From the NCBI GenBank assembly GCA_944548615.1, contig OX155973.1, forward strand, positions 19,034,160 to 19,098,159: DNA of 64,000 nt, in the 5' to 3' direction. Shown here one piece after another: positions 23,709 to 35,195 of the stretch. The position numbers and the translations under genes are program-made. The notes under the pieces are model-generated. The model was not told where the DNA came from and did not search any database. It worked only from the letters and a program-made list of their open reading frames with translations. Positions within the stretch are counted from its first letter, which is position 1; every line of letters starts with the position of its first letter. This DNA comes from Micropterix aruncella. Lineage: Eukaryota > Arthropoda > Insecta > Lepidoptera > Micropterigidae.

Positions 23709-23725
23709 GTTGTCTAAAGCACAGG

Positions 23726-25449
23726 AATCCCAGAAAGCATTTATGTATACTCTACAGCCTGGATATGTAGCTATTTTCATAAGGATCCCATACTGCCGCC
23801 TTGACTTTCTAATTTGCTTCGAATTAGGGAATTGAATAGGAGGCACATGATAAACGTGTTGTTCAACTGCCTCATGTTCCCCATTATGTGCTCTTCTTAT
23901 GACAACCGTGAGTCGAAGATCACTCCTAGGCCCCTTGTTCGATTCACTCGCGATAGTGCATAACTATCTATGTACAAGCGGGGAATTACCACACGAGTAC
24001 GTCAAAATATATGCCTACGACTTAGTTCACTGTTGCATTTAGTATACTGAAACGACATTATTTTGGTTTTATTATTATTTTCGTGTACATATATGTACGT
24101 ATGTGTTATGTGTGCATATATGGATATATATTTTATCTATAGATGTATATGAGTATCTAAATTTGTATATGCGCAAATATTTATAGTTTCATATTTGTCG
24201 GTTTAAAAATAAGTACTAACTATAGTTTAAGTTGACAGTGCACACTAAATATCGTCATTAAAAGTCTGCCTTAGAACAGGCCTAGGCCTAGTTAGGCGAC
24301 TGTGTCAAACATTAAAAGTAATGTCGCATCAATTTCTTGCTAACATCTTACTTACAAATATGACATTAATTGTTTACTAGATGTGTTACTAACTAAATAA
24401 ATAAATAAATAAATATTCATCATTAAATAAATGAATTCACTTGCTGCCAAACTGACTCTCTTGAATATTAGGGTATTTCCTTATCTAAACATATATATAA
24501 TAATTTCTCTTGAAATGTTCAATAAAAACCAGATTCGGCGACTGTCTGCAGCAGTACTGTCGGTGCGATAATGACCAAGTAAATATTATGGAAGTGGCAA
24601 TTATGGAAGTGGGCAATATTTTGCGATCAATTAACCCAATTTACTCAGTTACAAATACTACTACCAACTCTTCATAAAACAAAATAACGTAGATGGTATA
24701 ATATTCAGTATGTTTATGTAGTACTAATATAAAAAATACGTGTGGCACTCGGGGACTGCCGCGGTAAAGCTATTGCATAGCATTTTTAAAAACTTATGCA
24801 ATTATAATTATTTATTTATTTTAATAATGTTATTTTCTCTGATATCAGATAACTGCGCTCTATCGGAAAACGTTGAAATTATTCCGAATCATTTGCGGCT
24901 GCGAAAGCAAATGATTCGGAATAATTTGAACGTCTTCCGATAGAGCGCCGCGCACGATTTTTTTATTCCATAAAGCAAAAAAACCGGTTTATTCGAAAAA
25001 ATCGTAGATAAAAAGATAGATAATTTAATTATCTTTAAAATGGTGCAGGTTTCATAATAATACGCCAGATAGTATTTGCGTAGTAGTCGTTTTTGTGTTC
25101 GGTTAGACCTAATTTCACAAATTAATTACACTATGTAATATAAACAAAATCTAAAATATTCAAATCTAAGAATATTAGGAAAATGTTCTTGTTTAACATA
25201 TATTTTTTTCGAATCGTAAGCAGTACTCGTTTAGACGTAATTAATATATTTTATATAATATGTAAAGACTATCTAATATGATGCCGACTAGTTTATCATA
25301 TTATATTTGTATCAAATACCTAGCCACATAACCCATAAAATAAAAATAATTAAAAACTCAAAAACCTCCTTGGGTTTGAGGTTTGAGGTTTCATTATACA
25401 TAGAGACCATCAAATTATGAAAAAATTGCAACATTCAAACGTTTATAGG
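23726..25449. other. unannotated intron sequence
   Basis: No coding sequence recognised. It contains an (AAAT)n tract near 24393-24412 and the long hairpin at 24855-24948. Confidence 0.4.
24855..24948. repeat. long hairpin, 42-bp arms, 10-nt loop
   Basis: Left arm 24855-24896 and right arm 24907-24948 are complementary at 40 of 42 positions, outer ends GCGCTCTATCGGAA. The loop is GGCTGCGAAA. The size resembles a microRNA-type precursor or a minimal fold-back MITE. No flanking target duplication is evident. Confidence 0.85.
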
Positions 25450-25745
25450 ACTTCTTGAGAATAACTAAATTAATGGTTAGGTCGCCTGAACTTATATTGC
25501 AAGGTCCGGGTTCGATTCGCGGCTGGGTCACCATTTTCCGTTGGGATCATATTAACGAAATTGGATTTTCGATTCTGTAGATCGAATGCAATAACAACAC
25601 ATACACTTACACACACGTTACACGCACACATACCTACATATAAACACGTCGTAGTAGGGTTGACTGTAAGAGATTGTCATATGACAATAAACCCGCCCAT
25701 TGTAAAATTTCACAATAGAGAGTAGAAACAAGCAATAAATTCAAT
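25450..25745 (+). mobile_element. tRNA-derived SINE
   Basis: The head has a pol III B-box, GGTTCGATTCGC (consensus GGTTCGANTCC), preceded by an A-box-like GGTTAGGTCGCCTG at a tRNA-like distance. The body contains CA-rich DNA, then AATAAACCCGCCCATTGTAA and a CACAATAGAGAGTAGAAACA tail. A tail-only relative lies at 15975-16052. Boundaries are approximate. Confidence 0.7.
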
Positions 25746-25764
25746 ATATATATGGTGTGTTTTT

Positions 25765-25985
25765 ACTGCACGGGAATTTTTTTAGTGGGTGACTCAGTAC
25801 AACAAAGTAAGCAACTTTTGATAAAAAAAATATATAAAAAACTAAAAAACAAAAAATAAAAAAAATATTTAGGTTTTTATTTTTTTATTTATTAGTATGA
25901 AAAGCTGTGATAATGAAGCGCTATCTAGCGGTAAGTAAAATGTCGCTAATATTGTTTATATACGCTAATTCTATCGCCTTGTTGT
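25765..25985 (+). mobile_element. mariner-type MITE m1, left half
   Basis: Matches 5423-5650: GTGACTCAGTACAACAAAGT, GCAACTTTTGAT, GCGCTATCTAGCGGTAAGTA. It stops inside the family's palindrome. Confidence 0.7.
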
Positions 25986-26325
25986 TAAGGCCTGGATTTC
26001 AGTCGGTGTTTTTTACGCGTGGTTTTATAACAAAAAACGCACGAGATCGCCAACTCTAATGTTTTGCTTAGGTATGTTTGTAGCCATCCTTCTTTGTTGA
26101 TGTTGCGTTGCCTCGCTCACATGTCGGCTGTCGGGACTCCTGGCGGCTATACCAGGCGGGTGCCTGCTTATGTAGCGTCGCTACATCGCCATCTCCTAAA
26201 TGACGTTTACCCATCGATTACAAATCAAACCCAAGTATTTGCTATTACGCTTTCTCATGGCAGCTTAGTCTCAGCTTAGTAAAGGCGGTTTTTGACTGAA
26301 ATTTATATTGGATCCCAGGTTTATA
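25986..26325. mobile_element. possible inverted-repeat element
   Basis: The left edge GGCCTGGATTTCAGTCGGTG and the right edge (read inward CCTGGGATCC...TTTCAGTCAAAAACC) are partly complementary, suggesting a MITE. No TSD or coding sequence was found. Low confidence. Confidence 0.35.
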
Positions 26326-26830
26326 TATCTATTTATACGTCAACATCAGGCATACAACCGAAGCGTCTCCCTTAAGTATTCGTAAAAGAAAATGCGTTCC
26401 ACTTATTATCGCATTAAGGACCTGAAATTCTTCTCCGTGGGTAGCCGCAATGGAAAAATACTTTAAAGAAAAAGGGCGGTCGCAGTATGACAGAAATTTC
26501 ACAACAAATTTCCTTAAATTGACTCCATCAAAGTTTTTTTTTAATGTCGGCCGGTGTCAATGATGAAATTCCATCGTCGGCGGTGTCGACGCTTCAAAGA
26601 ACATGTAGATATGCTCATAAAAGACATATTTATAAAAATTTGTTTATTTCGCATACTTGCCACGATATGCCATCCATCTACAGGCTGAATTGTTTCCTGC
26701 TGTGTACGGCTGAATGAACGCGGCCAATACTGGATTCGACTGGTAACCTCCGCTACGTCACCGAGGACAGAGCTATCCTTTTTGAGAACCGCGCAGAGAA
26801 GATCTATATATAGTCTAATATAGATCTTCG
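26326..26830. other. unannotated intron sequence
   Basis: Nothing recognised except a 12-bp stem hairpin (GAAGATCTATAT and its complement) near 26801-26832. Confidence 0.4.
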
Positions 26831-27820
26831 TCCTTCACGAGGTCGACCCTGACCCTAACCGCTGGGCCATCCAAACCCTGACCACTCCAGGACTGTCCGT
26901 GAACACCTTGCTGTAGAGGAGAAAACTCCACCGGAGGACGGCGAAGAGATTACACCTAATAACACTGGTTGAGCTCCATCTTCGAATCCAGTGCCTCATG
27001 CAGAAGAAACCACCCGGCCCCAACGTTAAGGGTAGTGGCGCTATCCGACCTCTTCGACGACTACCACCTAGCCAGCTTCTTGCCCTCGTAGTACTGCTTA
27101 ACTCCTGCATCCGACTCTTGGTAACCGTGCAACTACCGGCCGATTCGCATTGCAAAGGTCTTGGAGCAATGCGTGCTGATGCCCCGCGCTTCAAGGAAGT
27201 ACGTATTCCGTTCGGGCCACTCGACTACCCTGCAACTAACGCGAGTAGTTCACCACCTGACGAAACCTTACAGGAAGCATCTGCAGACGGCAGCCGTCTT
27301 TCTCGACGTCGAAAAGGCGTTCTACCGAGTCTTGCACGAGGGCCTCCTCTTCAAGCTGGCGACCCAGACCGCAATTTGCCGATCGCGGCGGGAGCTCCAC
27401 AGAGAAGCTGCCTAACTGCGCTCTAAGGTGTCTACACCAACGACATACTGATTAGCGCCGATCAATGAAGTTTTCAATCAACATAAAACTTGCGTCCAAG
27501 ATACTGCAGAAGCAAATAGACTTTATGCCAGAATGGCTGAGAAAGTGGCGGATCGTCGTCAACGCGGGCAAGTCCGAGGCGATCATCACTGACTCACTAA
27601 AATCCTACCCGAAGTCGGTGAACCTTGGCGGCACTTCGGTACCGTGGTTTAACGTGGTAGTGCCGTTTAAAAACCTCGGGGCGCACATCAACCGTCACCT
27701 CAGCCGCCGCTTCGAAAGCCGCCTTCTATACGCTGCTGCCTTTGCTTCTTTCGGCCGCGATCCCTTCGAATACATGACTGCTGATGCTGAAGATGTACGT
27801 GAGGACGAAGCTCATTGATC
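26831..27820 (+). mobile_element. degenerate jockey-type LINE, RT region
   Basis: RT motifs are spread over shifted plus frames. They include KKPPGPN near 27000, LLALVVLLNSC, NYRPI and KVLEQCVL near 27130-27170, GHSTTLQLTRVVHH, and FLDVEKAFYRV (the D of the first catalytic box is in DVEKAF). The region after YADD continues at 27465-27700 (EWLRKWRIVVNAGKSE, KNLGAHI). The YADD box and fingers are deleted, so the copy is dead. Confidence 0.75.
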
Positions 27821-28390
27821 ATCAATGGTTTTTATAAAAGGTTGATTGATTATAATAACACAAAATTAATCTAACCAATGATAACAATAATAACATTCAA
27901 TTATTAGTGCAATCTATCGAATTTACCAAAAGGCTGATTACATTACAGAAATAATACGGAATAATAGAATGCCATCTATTAGTCTACGTGCGTAACATTA
28001 AAGTGCGTAAATATTACTAATTGAAACCTGTATACCATACTTAAAAATGATGTTTTTCTAAAAAATATTAAAATAATAATACCTATGATTTAAAAATGCG
28101 TTTAGGCGTGTTTAGAGCGCCATCTATAGTGTTCGCCCTACCATACCTACCATACCGCGAACGCCGCCATGTTGTATATAAGAGAAGATTAATGAATGTT
28201 TGGAAATACGCATGCCATCTGCACGTCGAATTTCTTAGTAAAATCCTAGATGGCAAATCGTAGTACGGCGTTGAGCAATCAATTATGCTATATAATCTAT
28301 GCGAATATATACCTCTGCTATAGATGCAATGAACCGGCTCACTAAGTTGAGCGTTTTCCTTGTTCGAATAGACTCATCTAAAGTTGGGCG
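27821..28390. other. unannotated intron sequence
   Basis: AT-rich, nothing recognised. Confidence 0.4.
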
Positions 28391-29059
28391 ATGTCGACTA
28401 CAACGGGCGAACCCGGCAACTCAGGCAAGTATAACGATATGTCTTGTGATCGTTCTTTTAGCAATGGGATGAGCGTAGAAGACTTAGACAATGACAATCC
28501 ACTATCTAACTCCGCCAACTAGCCAGCGAGAGACCAACTCTTACCGCCCTGCACCGGATAGTTAACGCAGCGGGCAGACCAAGCGCTCTCGCTAACAGTT
28601 ATGGCTAGATTTCTCCGGCTTCCCGACTGGTTACAGGTTCGAAGTCGCTTGCGCGGTCCTCTCCATTGTGTAGCGGTGGTTCGGTGTCTACCGATTCTAT
28701 CGCGTACTACGGCATCCCCTTGCCCGGCTCTTCACCAATCGGGTAGCCGAATGGTCGTTTCAAGGGCAGTTGCCCTACGATTAACAACTACCCCCGCCCT
28801 ATAGGAGACATTACTGTTTCTAGACTCCCCCGGCTGTAAGTCGGAATGTACAATCGATTGGCTGACGCCGCACGTTGCGCAAGTGCGCCCAAAGGTTGAC
28901 TCCTACGGGAAACTGGCCTGCAGGCCAACGTCCTACCCGGGCTCGCACTTCTGTATTGATGCTGCCTGATAGGTGTTGACCCGTGAGTTTGACCGACCCT
29001 AAACGCATGGGTCTTAGCGGCCTAACTGCAACATGGCCCATTAGCTCCCTAAACCATTA
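28391..29059 (-). mobile_element. element X, copy X9
   Basis: Near full length, minus orientation, 3' end at left (GTCGACTACAACGGGCGAAC). Its right junction, ACCATTAGGTACCTTGGTAC, is the same as that of X10, so X9 and X10 descend from one insertion later duplicated with its neighbourhood. Confidence 0.85.
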
Positions 29060-29195
29060 GGTACCTTGGTACTACCACAGTATACCAGGTATTAGCGTCA
29101 CTTAAAACAAAATTGAAAACAAAGATAGTTACGTCACGAGTCCAAGGGCTCGTATATGGCCGCCACATGTCTACTACTCCGCCAACGCAGATGTT

Positions 29196-29989
29196 AATAA
29201 TAATAATAATATACTCTTTATTTGCACTTAATTAGTATACAAAAAGGCGAGCGTATTGCCACATGGAAATGTCTTACAACTAACCTAAACACAGTGGTAC
29301 ATGCACGCATTGTGGAAATAAATATTATTACATAACATACAGACAAGTGGAAGAATTTAAAAGTAATAATGCCCGAGGAGAGGAAATTGGGAGAGGAAGA
29401 GGAGAGAAAGGGAAGAACTGGTTACTTCTCAGAAAGGTAGTAATCCTTAAGGTGAGTCTTAAACGATGGTAAAGAAGGCGAGTTTCGTATGTTTGCTGGG
29501 AGATCGTACCAGAGTCTTGCACCATGGACACATAAAGAATAGGAATAGAAATCACTCGGAATTTTTAGTAAACTGTCAGATGCTGACCGAAGTACGAGAC
29601 CGTGGGAACTTAGTGTTTCAAAAAGCTCGTGGAGATAGGATGGTGTTAATTGGGAGAGTACACGATATAAGATAGCAAGTATATGAACATTTCTTCTTTG
29701 GCGTACTGGCAACAACTTTAACTGTGCCGTATAGTCGGACACGTGATCATACTTACGTAGACCGAAGATAAATCTTATGCATACATTTTGCAAACGTTCA
29801 AGTTTGTTGAGCAGTTCCTCTGATAAATCGAGATAAGCCACATCTGCATAGTCAAGGACAAGGAAGAGGAGAGACTGTGCAAGAGATTTTTTAGTGTCCA
29901 TAGGAAGAAATCTTTTGAGTTTTTACAGAGGGTGAAAACTAACAAATATTTTACGACTTACCTCGTCCACGTGTGGTTGCCACGTTTGT
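29196..29989 (-). mobile_element. jockey-like LINE fragment, C-terminus
   Basis: The minus frame at 29422-29901 encodes LVLDYADVAYLD, FGLRKYDHVSDY, RRNVHILAILYRVL and VHGARLWYDLPANIRN, the C-terminal region downstream of RT. It ends in an (ATT)n tail at 29196-29213. It is flanked by GATGTT (29190-29195 and 29990-29995), and the uninterrupted target is visible at 38748-38760 (GCAGATGTTCAAACG). Confidence 0.85.
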
Positions 29990-30244
29990 GATGTTCAAAC
30001 GTTTGAGAAACCGCCAATCTTCGCACGCGTGTAGCGCTAACCAAAGCCGTTCGTCGAGACGTATACCTCTACTCACTTCCCTCTGCCTATCCCCGCAATA
30101 CCCTGTCGCTCAAGAGTGCGTCTACTGCTCTCTCTGTATACTGTGGTACTACGCCGTGTATTTCAGTTCATTCCGCGATAATCGCGTAGCGGCAAAATTG
30201 AGTCCATTCAGGATTTTTCGCAGCGGCGATTTTTTATTCGCAAG

Positions 30245-31040
30245 TTTTATTCGCATTCTTGAATTCGCGTCTCCCATTTGGTCTCCGCAATATAGCGTAC
30301 ACAAAGTCTAACTGGAGGGGATTCAAAGACGTTTCATCCGGTGCATAGCTCGACGCGAACATCTCGCATTTGACTCTTACCGTGACAGGCTACAGCATTT
30401 TAATATGCTGTCGCCTGAGGACCAGGATCGGCGAACTGCTGCGGATATGACTGCGCTACATGACATCGTCAATGGGACGCTATACATAGTTTCGAGCATC
30501 GCTCTGAAGGTGCCGCAACGTAAAACCCGATCCATACAGTTATTCGAGCCCCCGAGACGACATCCTAACTACACGAGCAATTTAATGCTTATCCGATTGC
30601 CACGTACGTATAATGATAAATTCACAGGGCTTGACATTTACATATAGTAGAAACAAAATTAGCTTCAAATCGGCAGTACGAACCGCCCTTAAAGCTGCAG
30701 CGACAACTGCCAGTAATTGTTGATTTGAAATATGTATGTATAAATATAATATAACTTATATATGTATTCCCATTTACTTATTTTGAATTTATGTTGTATA
30801 AGTTTATATGTTTGCGGTTAACTCTACAACTTTTGCGGTCATTTTATTAATAAATATTTACGGATGTATTGTATTTTTTGTTTCATAATTTAGTTTGTAA
30901 AATATTTTTCAAATAATTTCGAACGGCGTAAGTTATAATCGGCATAAGAACATGTTTTTTAAAAGAATTATGTATCTAATTATAAGTTCATACTGTTACT
31001 TACCTAAATAAATTAAAAAAAAAATAAAAAAAAAAAAAAA
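30245..31040 (+). mobile_element. R1/jockey-like LINE fragment, C-terminus
   Basis: Plus frames encode ILEFASPIWSPQYSVHKV, a stop, then EGIQRRFIRCIARREH and LSPEDQDRRTAADMTALHDI. The first motif is shared with the LINE at 53475-55163. The copy ends in poly-A (31015-31040) and is 5'-truncated inside element B. Confidence 0.8.
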
Positions 31041-31165
31041 AGTGCGCGCACTCTCATAAAAATATAAAAGACTGATTTTTGCGACAAAAAATAGCGCGAC
31101 TTTTAATCGTAGTGGGTGCGAGGCCTATGGTTGTGTAACCCGCGCACCATATCAAGATCTCACGA

Positions 31166-31714
31166 TGGCTCAACTACACTAGGCCGATTAGCTCCCAGAC
31201 TCGTCTACACATTTCCTTAATAAGGCGAAGGAAAAAGGAGCGAAAAAAGTTGCTAGGCTAAGTGACGTTTAAGGCGATAAATTAAACGGCTAGAGGACGG
31301 TGGACGAAGGCGGCTTAACTCAACACCTTAGATGGTATCACCGGTGAAGTATGATAACCATCTATGCGACATTTATCTCAAGCATTTTTGGTCACCAAAG
31401 GGGAAAATATAAAGACTGCTTAAGAGATCTAAGAGGTGGATAGAAAGTTATTCGAGAAAGAAAGTAAATGCCCGACTTTGTTAAGGCAAGTGACTCCATC
31501 CTTGTTCGAAAGCTCCAAGAGAATCGAATAAAAGGGTATTTTAACGCTCTTTTTAAGGTATTTGTGGTAGTTGGAAATTTTGAATTATTGTTTTTTTTAT
31601 TTTATTATAAACATACAGCATATCAATAATAAAATATAAACATAATATCTAACGATAGCAAGTCAATGATGTTTTAAAATATTAACAATATATTTATTCT
31701 TTTTCTTCTTCTTA
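31166..31714. other. unannotated intron sequence
   Basis: Nothing recognised. AT-rich from 31570. Confidence 0.4.
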
Positions 31715-32117
31715 GGGTGCCTCTCTAACTAGTAATGGTTGGTAGTCAGATCTGCATACTTTTGTTGTCCTTCGCCGGGCAAAACAATTCGGCGTCACTC
31801 GCAATCCCGGTCAATTCTCGAATGTTCCGCAACCAAGATTTCCGTCTACGGCCAGGACTCATCTTCCCTGCAACTTTTCCTATCATAATTAATTGCAGGA
31901 GTTCGAACCTGTCGTGCCTAAGCACGTAACCCAGGTATGCAGCTTTACGTTGTTTGATGGTCTGCTAAAGCTAACTTTCTCATTGGTGACTTTATGAGTC
32001 CAAGATATCGACATCATGCGTCTGTATGCCCACATCTCGAATGCTTCTTTACGTTTCCTGAGATCTTCCTTAATAGTCCAGGCCTCACATCCGTATAGAC
32101 ATTCTTTTGCTGATGTT
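31715..32117 (-). mobile_element. RTE-type LINE fragment, C-terminal end
   Basis: Minus-strand coding gives GCEAWTIKEDLRKRKEAFEM and WAYRRMMSISWTHKVTNEKV, then in another frame GRRRKSWLRNIRELTG. This is the conserved C-terminal region of RTE-clade LINEs. Frameshifts are present. The 5' edge abuts the m1 MITE half at 32118. Confidence 0.85.
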
Positions 32118-32294
32118 GCAGCGCGCTCAACGCTTGTCAAGCGTTTGTTTACCAGTCACATTTTTTAAACTTACCAAAAAACTCCAAAAATTTTAATTTT
32201 TATATTTTTCAATATTATTTTTTCAAAACTTGCTTTTTCGCTAGTACCGATTCATTCACTTCAAAGATGTCACTAATTAAAAACTCAGCCTGTG
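32118..32294. mobile_element. mariner-type MITE m1, right half
   Basis: Begins GCAGCGCGCTCAACGCTTG and ends with the family terminus CTAATTAAAAACTCAGCCTG. It lacks the left half. Confidence 0.7.
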
Positions 32295-32334
32295 TATTAA
32301 AATTAAAATAATTTAATGAAAATTAAAGCCCGAC

Positions 32335-32690
32335 AAGCCCGAATAATTTTTTGTAATATTTTAAAAATTATGTTTTTGGTACAAAATAATTAATAATGCT
32401 TATAATCTTAACGTAAAATTTAATTTACATTTTAATTTGAATTTTTAATTAAATTTGTTTTTTGTTCTTTTTCTTTTGTCTATCAATAAATCACTGCTAA
32501 AGGAATGTATGTCTAAATAAGGTATAATAACGAAGATATGTACCTACTGTACACCTATTATTAAGGGTAAATAATGTTAACATATAATTAGTCATAGTTT
32601 TATTGTTATATTTTGTATTTGTTATATATTAACGCTGTTTGTTAACCGAATACAATAAAATAAAATAAAATAAAAATAAATAAAACAAAT
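32335..32690 (+). mobile_element. LINE 3' UTR, second copy of the 10365-10675 family
   Basis: The same order of blocks (TTTTGGTACAAAATAATTAA, TCTATCAATAAATCACTGC, GCTGTTTGTTAACCGAATA), ending in an (AAAAT)n tail. Confidence 0.65.
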
Positions 32691-32699
32691 AAATAAACA

Positions 32700-32890
32700 A
32701 TGTATGTACAATGGTACCGATTTGGTGGGTCCTGAAAAACAAGGTTGAGATATCCCGAGAATACCCCTAATTTGAAGCGTTTGTAGTTTTACTACATACA
32801 TAGTCTTTTTCTATTTTTATTTTAATTTAGTAATTTTGTGTTTGGTGTATATTTTGTGAATTGATAGCTGCAAATATATACATTTTATTT
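32700..32890 (+). mobile_element. LINE 3' UTR fragment related to 16590-17222
   Basis: Matches the reverse complement of 16600-16750: GAGAATACCCCTAATTTG, AGCGTTTGTAG, CATAGTCTTTTTCTA, GATAGCTGCAAATA. It is tail-only. Confidence 0.6.
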
Positions 32891-32960
32891 ATTAGGAATA
32901 ATTGTAAAAAACACGTTTTGACAATAGTTCCTTTCGTCCTACGTCTTACGTCCCCTTATT

Positions 32961-33099
32961 GTGTTTAGCGATTCACTTAAATCCATTTAAAGTTAAATTG
33001 GCTCTCCTTTAAAATACCACCAAAATATTCTCATTTTGGTGTTATTTTAAACGAGAAGCTATTTAACTTTTAATGGATTTTAAGTGAATCGCTAAACAC
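32961..33099. mobile_element. snapback (fold-back) element, about 66-bp arms
   Basis: Arms 32961-33026 and 33033-33099 are imperfect inverse copies around a 6-nt loop, outer ends GTGTTTAGCGATTCACTTAA. The word GAATCGCTAAAC recurs just outside the right arm. It is non-coding and probably a minimal MITE. Confidence 0.75.
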
Positions 33100-33174
33100 A
33101 GAAAGGGAATCGCTAAACTGATATATATCCATATGTATGTGTCTATGTATATGAATAAATATATAAACTACAAA

Positions 33175-33312
33175 ACGTTTCATAAAAAACCGTAATACAA
33201 ATAATTATAAATACATTAGTTCACTTTCTGTAAAGGCAGTCGTGGTTTTTTATTCTTTTTAATATATTTACTTGTATTATGTCATATTATATTATATTAT
33301 ATTATATTATTT
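33175..33312 (-). mobile_element. MITE R terminal fragment (R3) and (TATTA)n tract
   Basis: 33175-33244 is the first 70 bp of MITE R in inverse orientation, ending GGCAGTCGTGG. 33278-33312 is a short TATTA repeat. Confidence 0.65.
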
Positions 33313-33327
33313 TATATCATCCCGCTT

Positions 33328-34608
33328 AAAAAATGTTAAACAGTTAACAACATCAATATTAGCATGGATTCCAATTTAGGTTGATAACACCGCCAAATTT
33401 CTGGGTATTACAATAGACCAGAAATTAAACTGGCATCCACATATCGAGAAACTATCGAAGGAACTGTCTTCGGCTATTTACGCTATAAGAAAAATGAAAT
33501 TTCTAGCCGGAGAACAAGCCGCAATGAGCACATACTATGCGTGCTTTCATTCGAAGATGGTTTATGGTATTTTGGCCTGGGGTAATGCACCAGAGAGTAG
33601 TCGTATTTTTATTCTGCAAAAACATGCACTCAGAACGATATGTGGGTTAAAAGAGGAGATCACTGTGTTCCGATCTTTAAAAATAAAAAATATTGACTGT
33701 TAAATGGGAATTTATTTACCAGTGTTTAGTTTATGCGAGAGAATATTTGGAAGGCTACGAAAAGCACTCAAATTTTCACGAAAATAACACACGCAATAAG
33801 AATAACATCGTGATTCCAAAAGTCCGGCTGGGTTTATACCAGAAATCTTTTTTATATTTGGGCTTTAAATTTTTCAGTCTGCTGCCAACAGAAATAAAAA
33901 AAACTCAAAACGGTGGCATTCAAAAAGTGCATAAAAAGAAACCTAGCCAACCATGCTCTCATGTTGACCTCTCAACCATGCTCAACTTTTGAGCATGGTT
34001 GTGGTTGAGTTTAAAATGTAATTATATAATTGTAATCTATTTGTTTATTTGCAATTTTTTTTTAATGTATAATTATGTGATATGATATGGGTTATTTCTA
34101 TATCTTTCACTGTATTTTATTTAATTTTTCTCTTAACCCTTCAGGCCTCGGCCCCTCAGCCGATTGACAAGTTGCTGTTCCAAAAATTTTTAGTAAAAAT
34201 TAGTAAAAAAAATGAATTACGACACTGTCTCATCAAAACATTAATTACTGCCAAACCACTGTACCCATAATTAAAATGAAACATATTAACATAATAAAAC
34301 ATAATAAAAATTATGATAAAAATAAAACAAATTAAATTAAAATAAAATTAAAACGAGGCCGTCACGCTGAATCGTGTTGTGGCCGATATCGACCAATCGG
34401 GGCCTGAGGGGTTAAGAGTAATTTCGTTTTAATATTTTGTTATCTTTTGTGTCTTTTCTATTTGTGTTTTTTTTTGTTTATTGAACCATACGTACCTTTA
34501 TATAAAGTATATGTACATGTAATGAAGATGTTAATAATTGTACGACAATGAAAAATGACGCATTCCACAGTATGTACTTTTTGGAATTAATAAACTATGA
34601 CTATGACT
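33328..34608 (+). mobile_element. jockey-like LINE, second copy of the 3605-5216 family
   Basis: Encodes KFLGITIDQKLNWHPHIEK..., FLAGEQAAMSTYYACFHSKM and GILAWGNAP in shifted plus frames, collinear with 4260-4560. The 3' UTR ends in (TATGAC)n near 34595-34608. A MITE occupies 34137-34411 within its 3' UTR. The RT core is absent (5'-truncated). Confidence 0.85.
34137..34411. mobile_element. piggyBac-type MITE
   Basis: 275 bp bounded by TTAA on both sides (34133-34136, 34412-34415), with termini CCCTTCAGGCC and (inward from right) CCCCTCAGGCC. TTAA target duplication with C-rich ends is the piggyBac pattern. It is inserted in a LINE 3' UTR and has no coding capacity. Confidence 0.75.
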
Positions 34609-34904
34609 TATACGTGTATGAGAAGGAAAAGGGTCAGCAGATAAGGTGTGTTTGCTGATCAATTCGAAAACTAAATGAAGATCGAATTGATTCCCCTCTT
34701 TAAAAATGGCAACTTCCACCGTCTTTATTAATATCAAATTGGAATTTTTAGGAGATTATTTATGACAATAAAAACTCGCAACATAACCGAATAACCGAGA
34801 TAGTGAGCTCAATATTGAATCGCGAAGAAAGTTGGTCGTTGGATTAGCATTTTTTAGTAAACTAGTCATTATTATATGTGGCAGTAGTTATCATAGCTGG
34901 CCGT
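34609..34904. other. unannotated intron sequence
   Basis: Nothing recognised. Confidence 0.4.
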
Positions 34905-35195
34905 TAGGCATCACACGCACTACCAAAAGTCGCGCGATTTTTTCGTCGCCAATTTAAGTCCTTTATTCTATGAGAGTGCGCGAACTTGCGGTTAAAATTT
35001 CATAGCTGCAAAAAATCGTGGAACGACCCAATTGTGCCGCGACGCGATTATCGCGGAATGAATTGCAATACATGGCGTAGTACCAAGGTGGCGACAAAAA
35101 AAATCGTGTGCTGAGGCAGTCGGGATCAAATTGCGATGCGGGATGGGTATGCTGCGCGTGCAAAATGTCACTGTTACAAAATGCCACTGATATAA
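34905..35195 (-). mobile_element. element B, locus 3, without element X
   Basis: Inverse copy of B: TTTTCGTCGCCAATT, CTATGAGAGTGCGCGAACTT, GACGCGATTATCGCGGAATG, AGGCAGTCGGGATCAAATTG. It lacks X and the CAGTATACC part. Both edges carry related GCGATTTTTT/GTCGCC words in inverse orientation. Confidence 0.6.

Larger units (their letters stand above)
29060..31165 (+). mobile_element. composite element B, locus 1, interrupted by two LINEs
   Basis: B sequence occupies 29060-29195, 29996-30244 and 31041-31165. It includes GGTACCTTGGTACT, CAGTATACCAGG, TCATTCCGCGATAATCGCGT, GCGACAAAAAATAG and CGCGACTTTTAATCGTAGTG. The same order is seen at 38176-39125. LINEs at 29196-29989 and 30245-31040 interrupt it. 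The unit is non-coding and its class is unknown. GCGACAAA/TTTGTCGC words at both ends of the relative at 34905 suggest inverted-repeat architecture. Confidence 0.65.

Noticed and set aside
26998..27426. 142-codon frame as a gene
   Set aside because: It is a frame-shifted reading across a decayed LINE reverse transcriptase. The real RT motifs lie in other frames.
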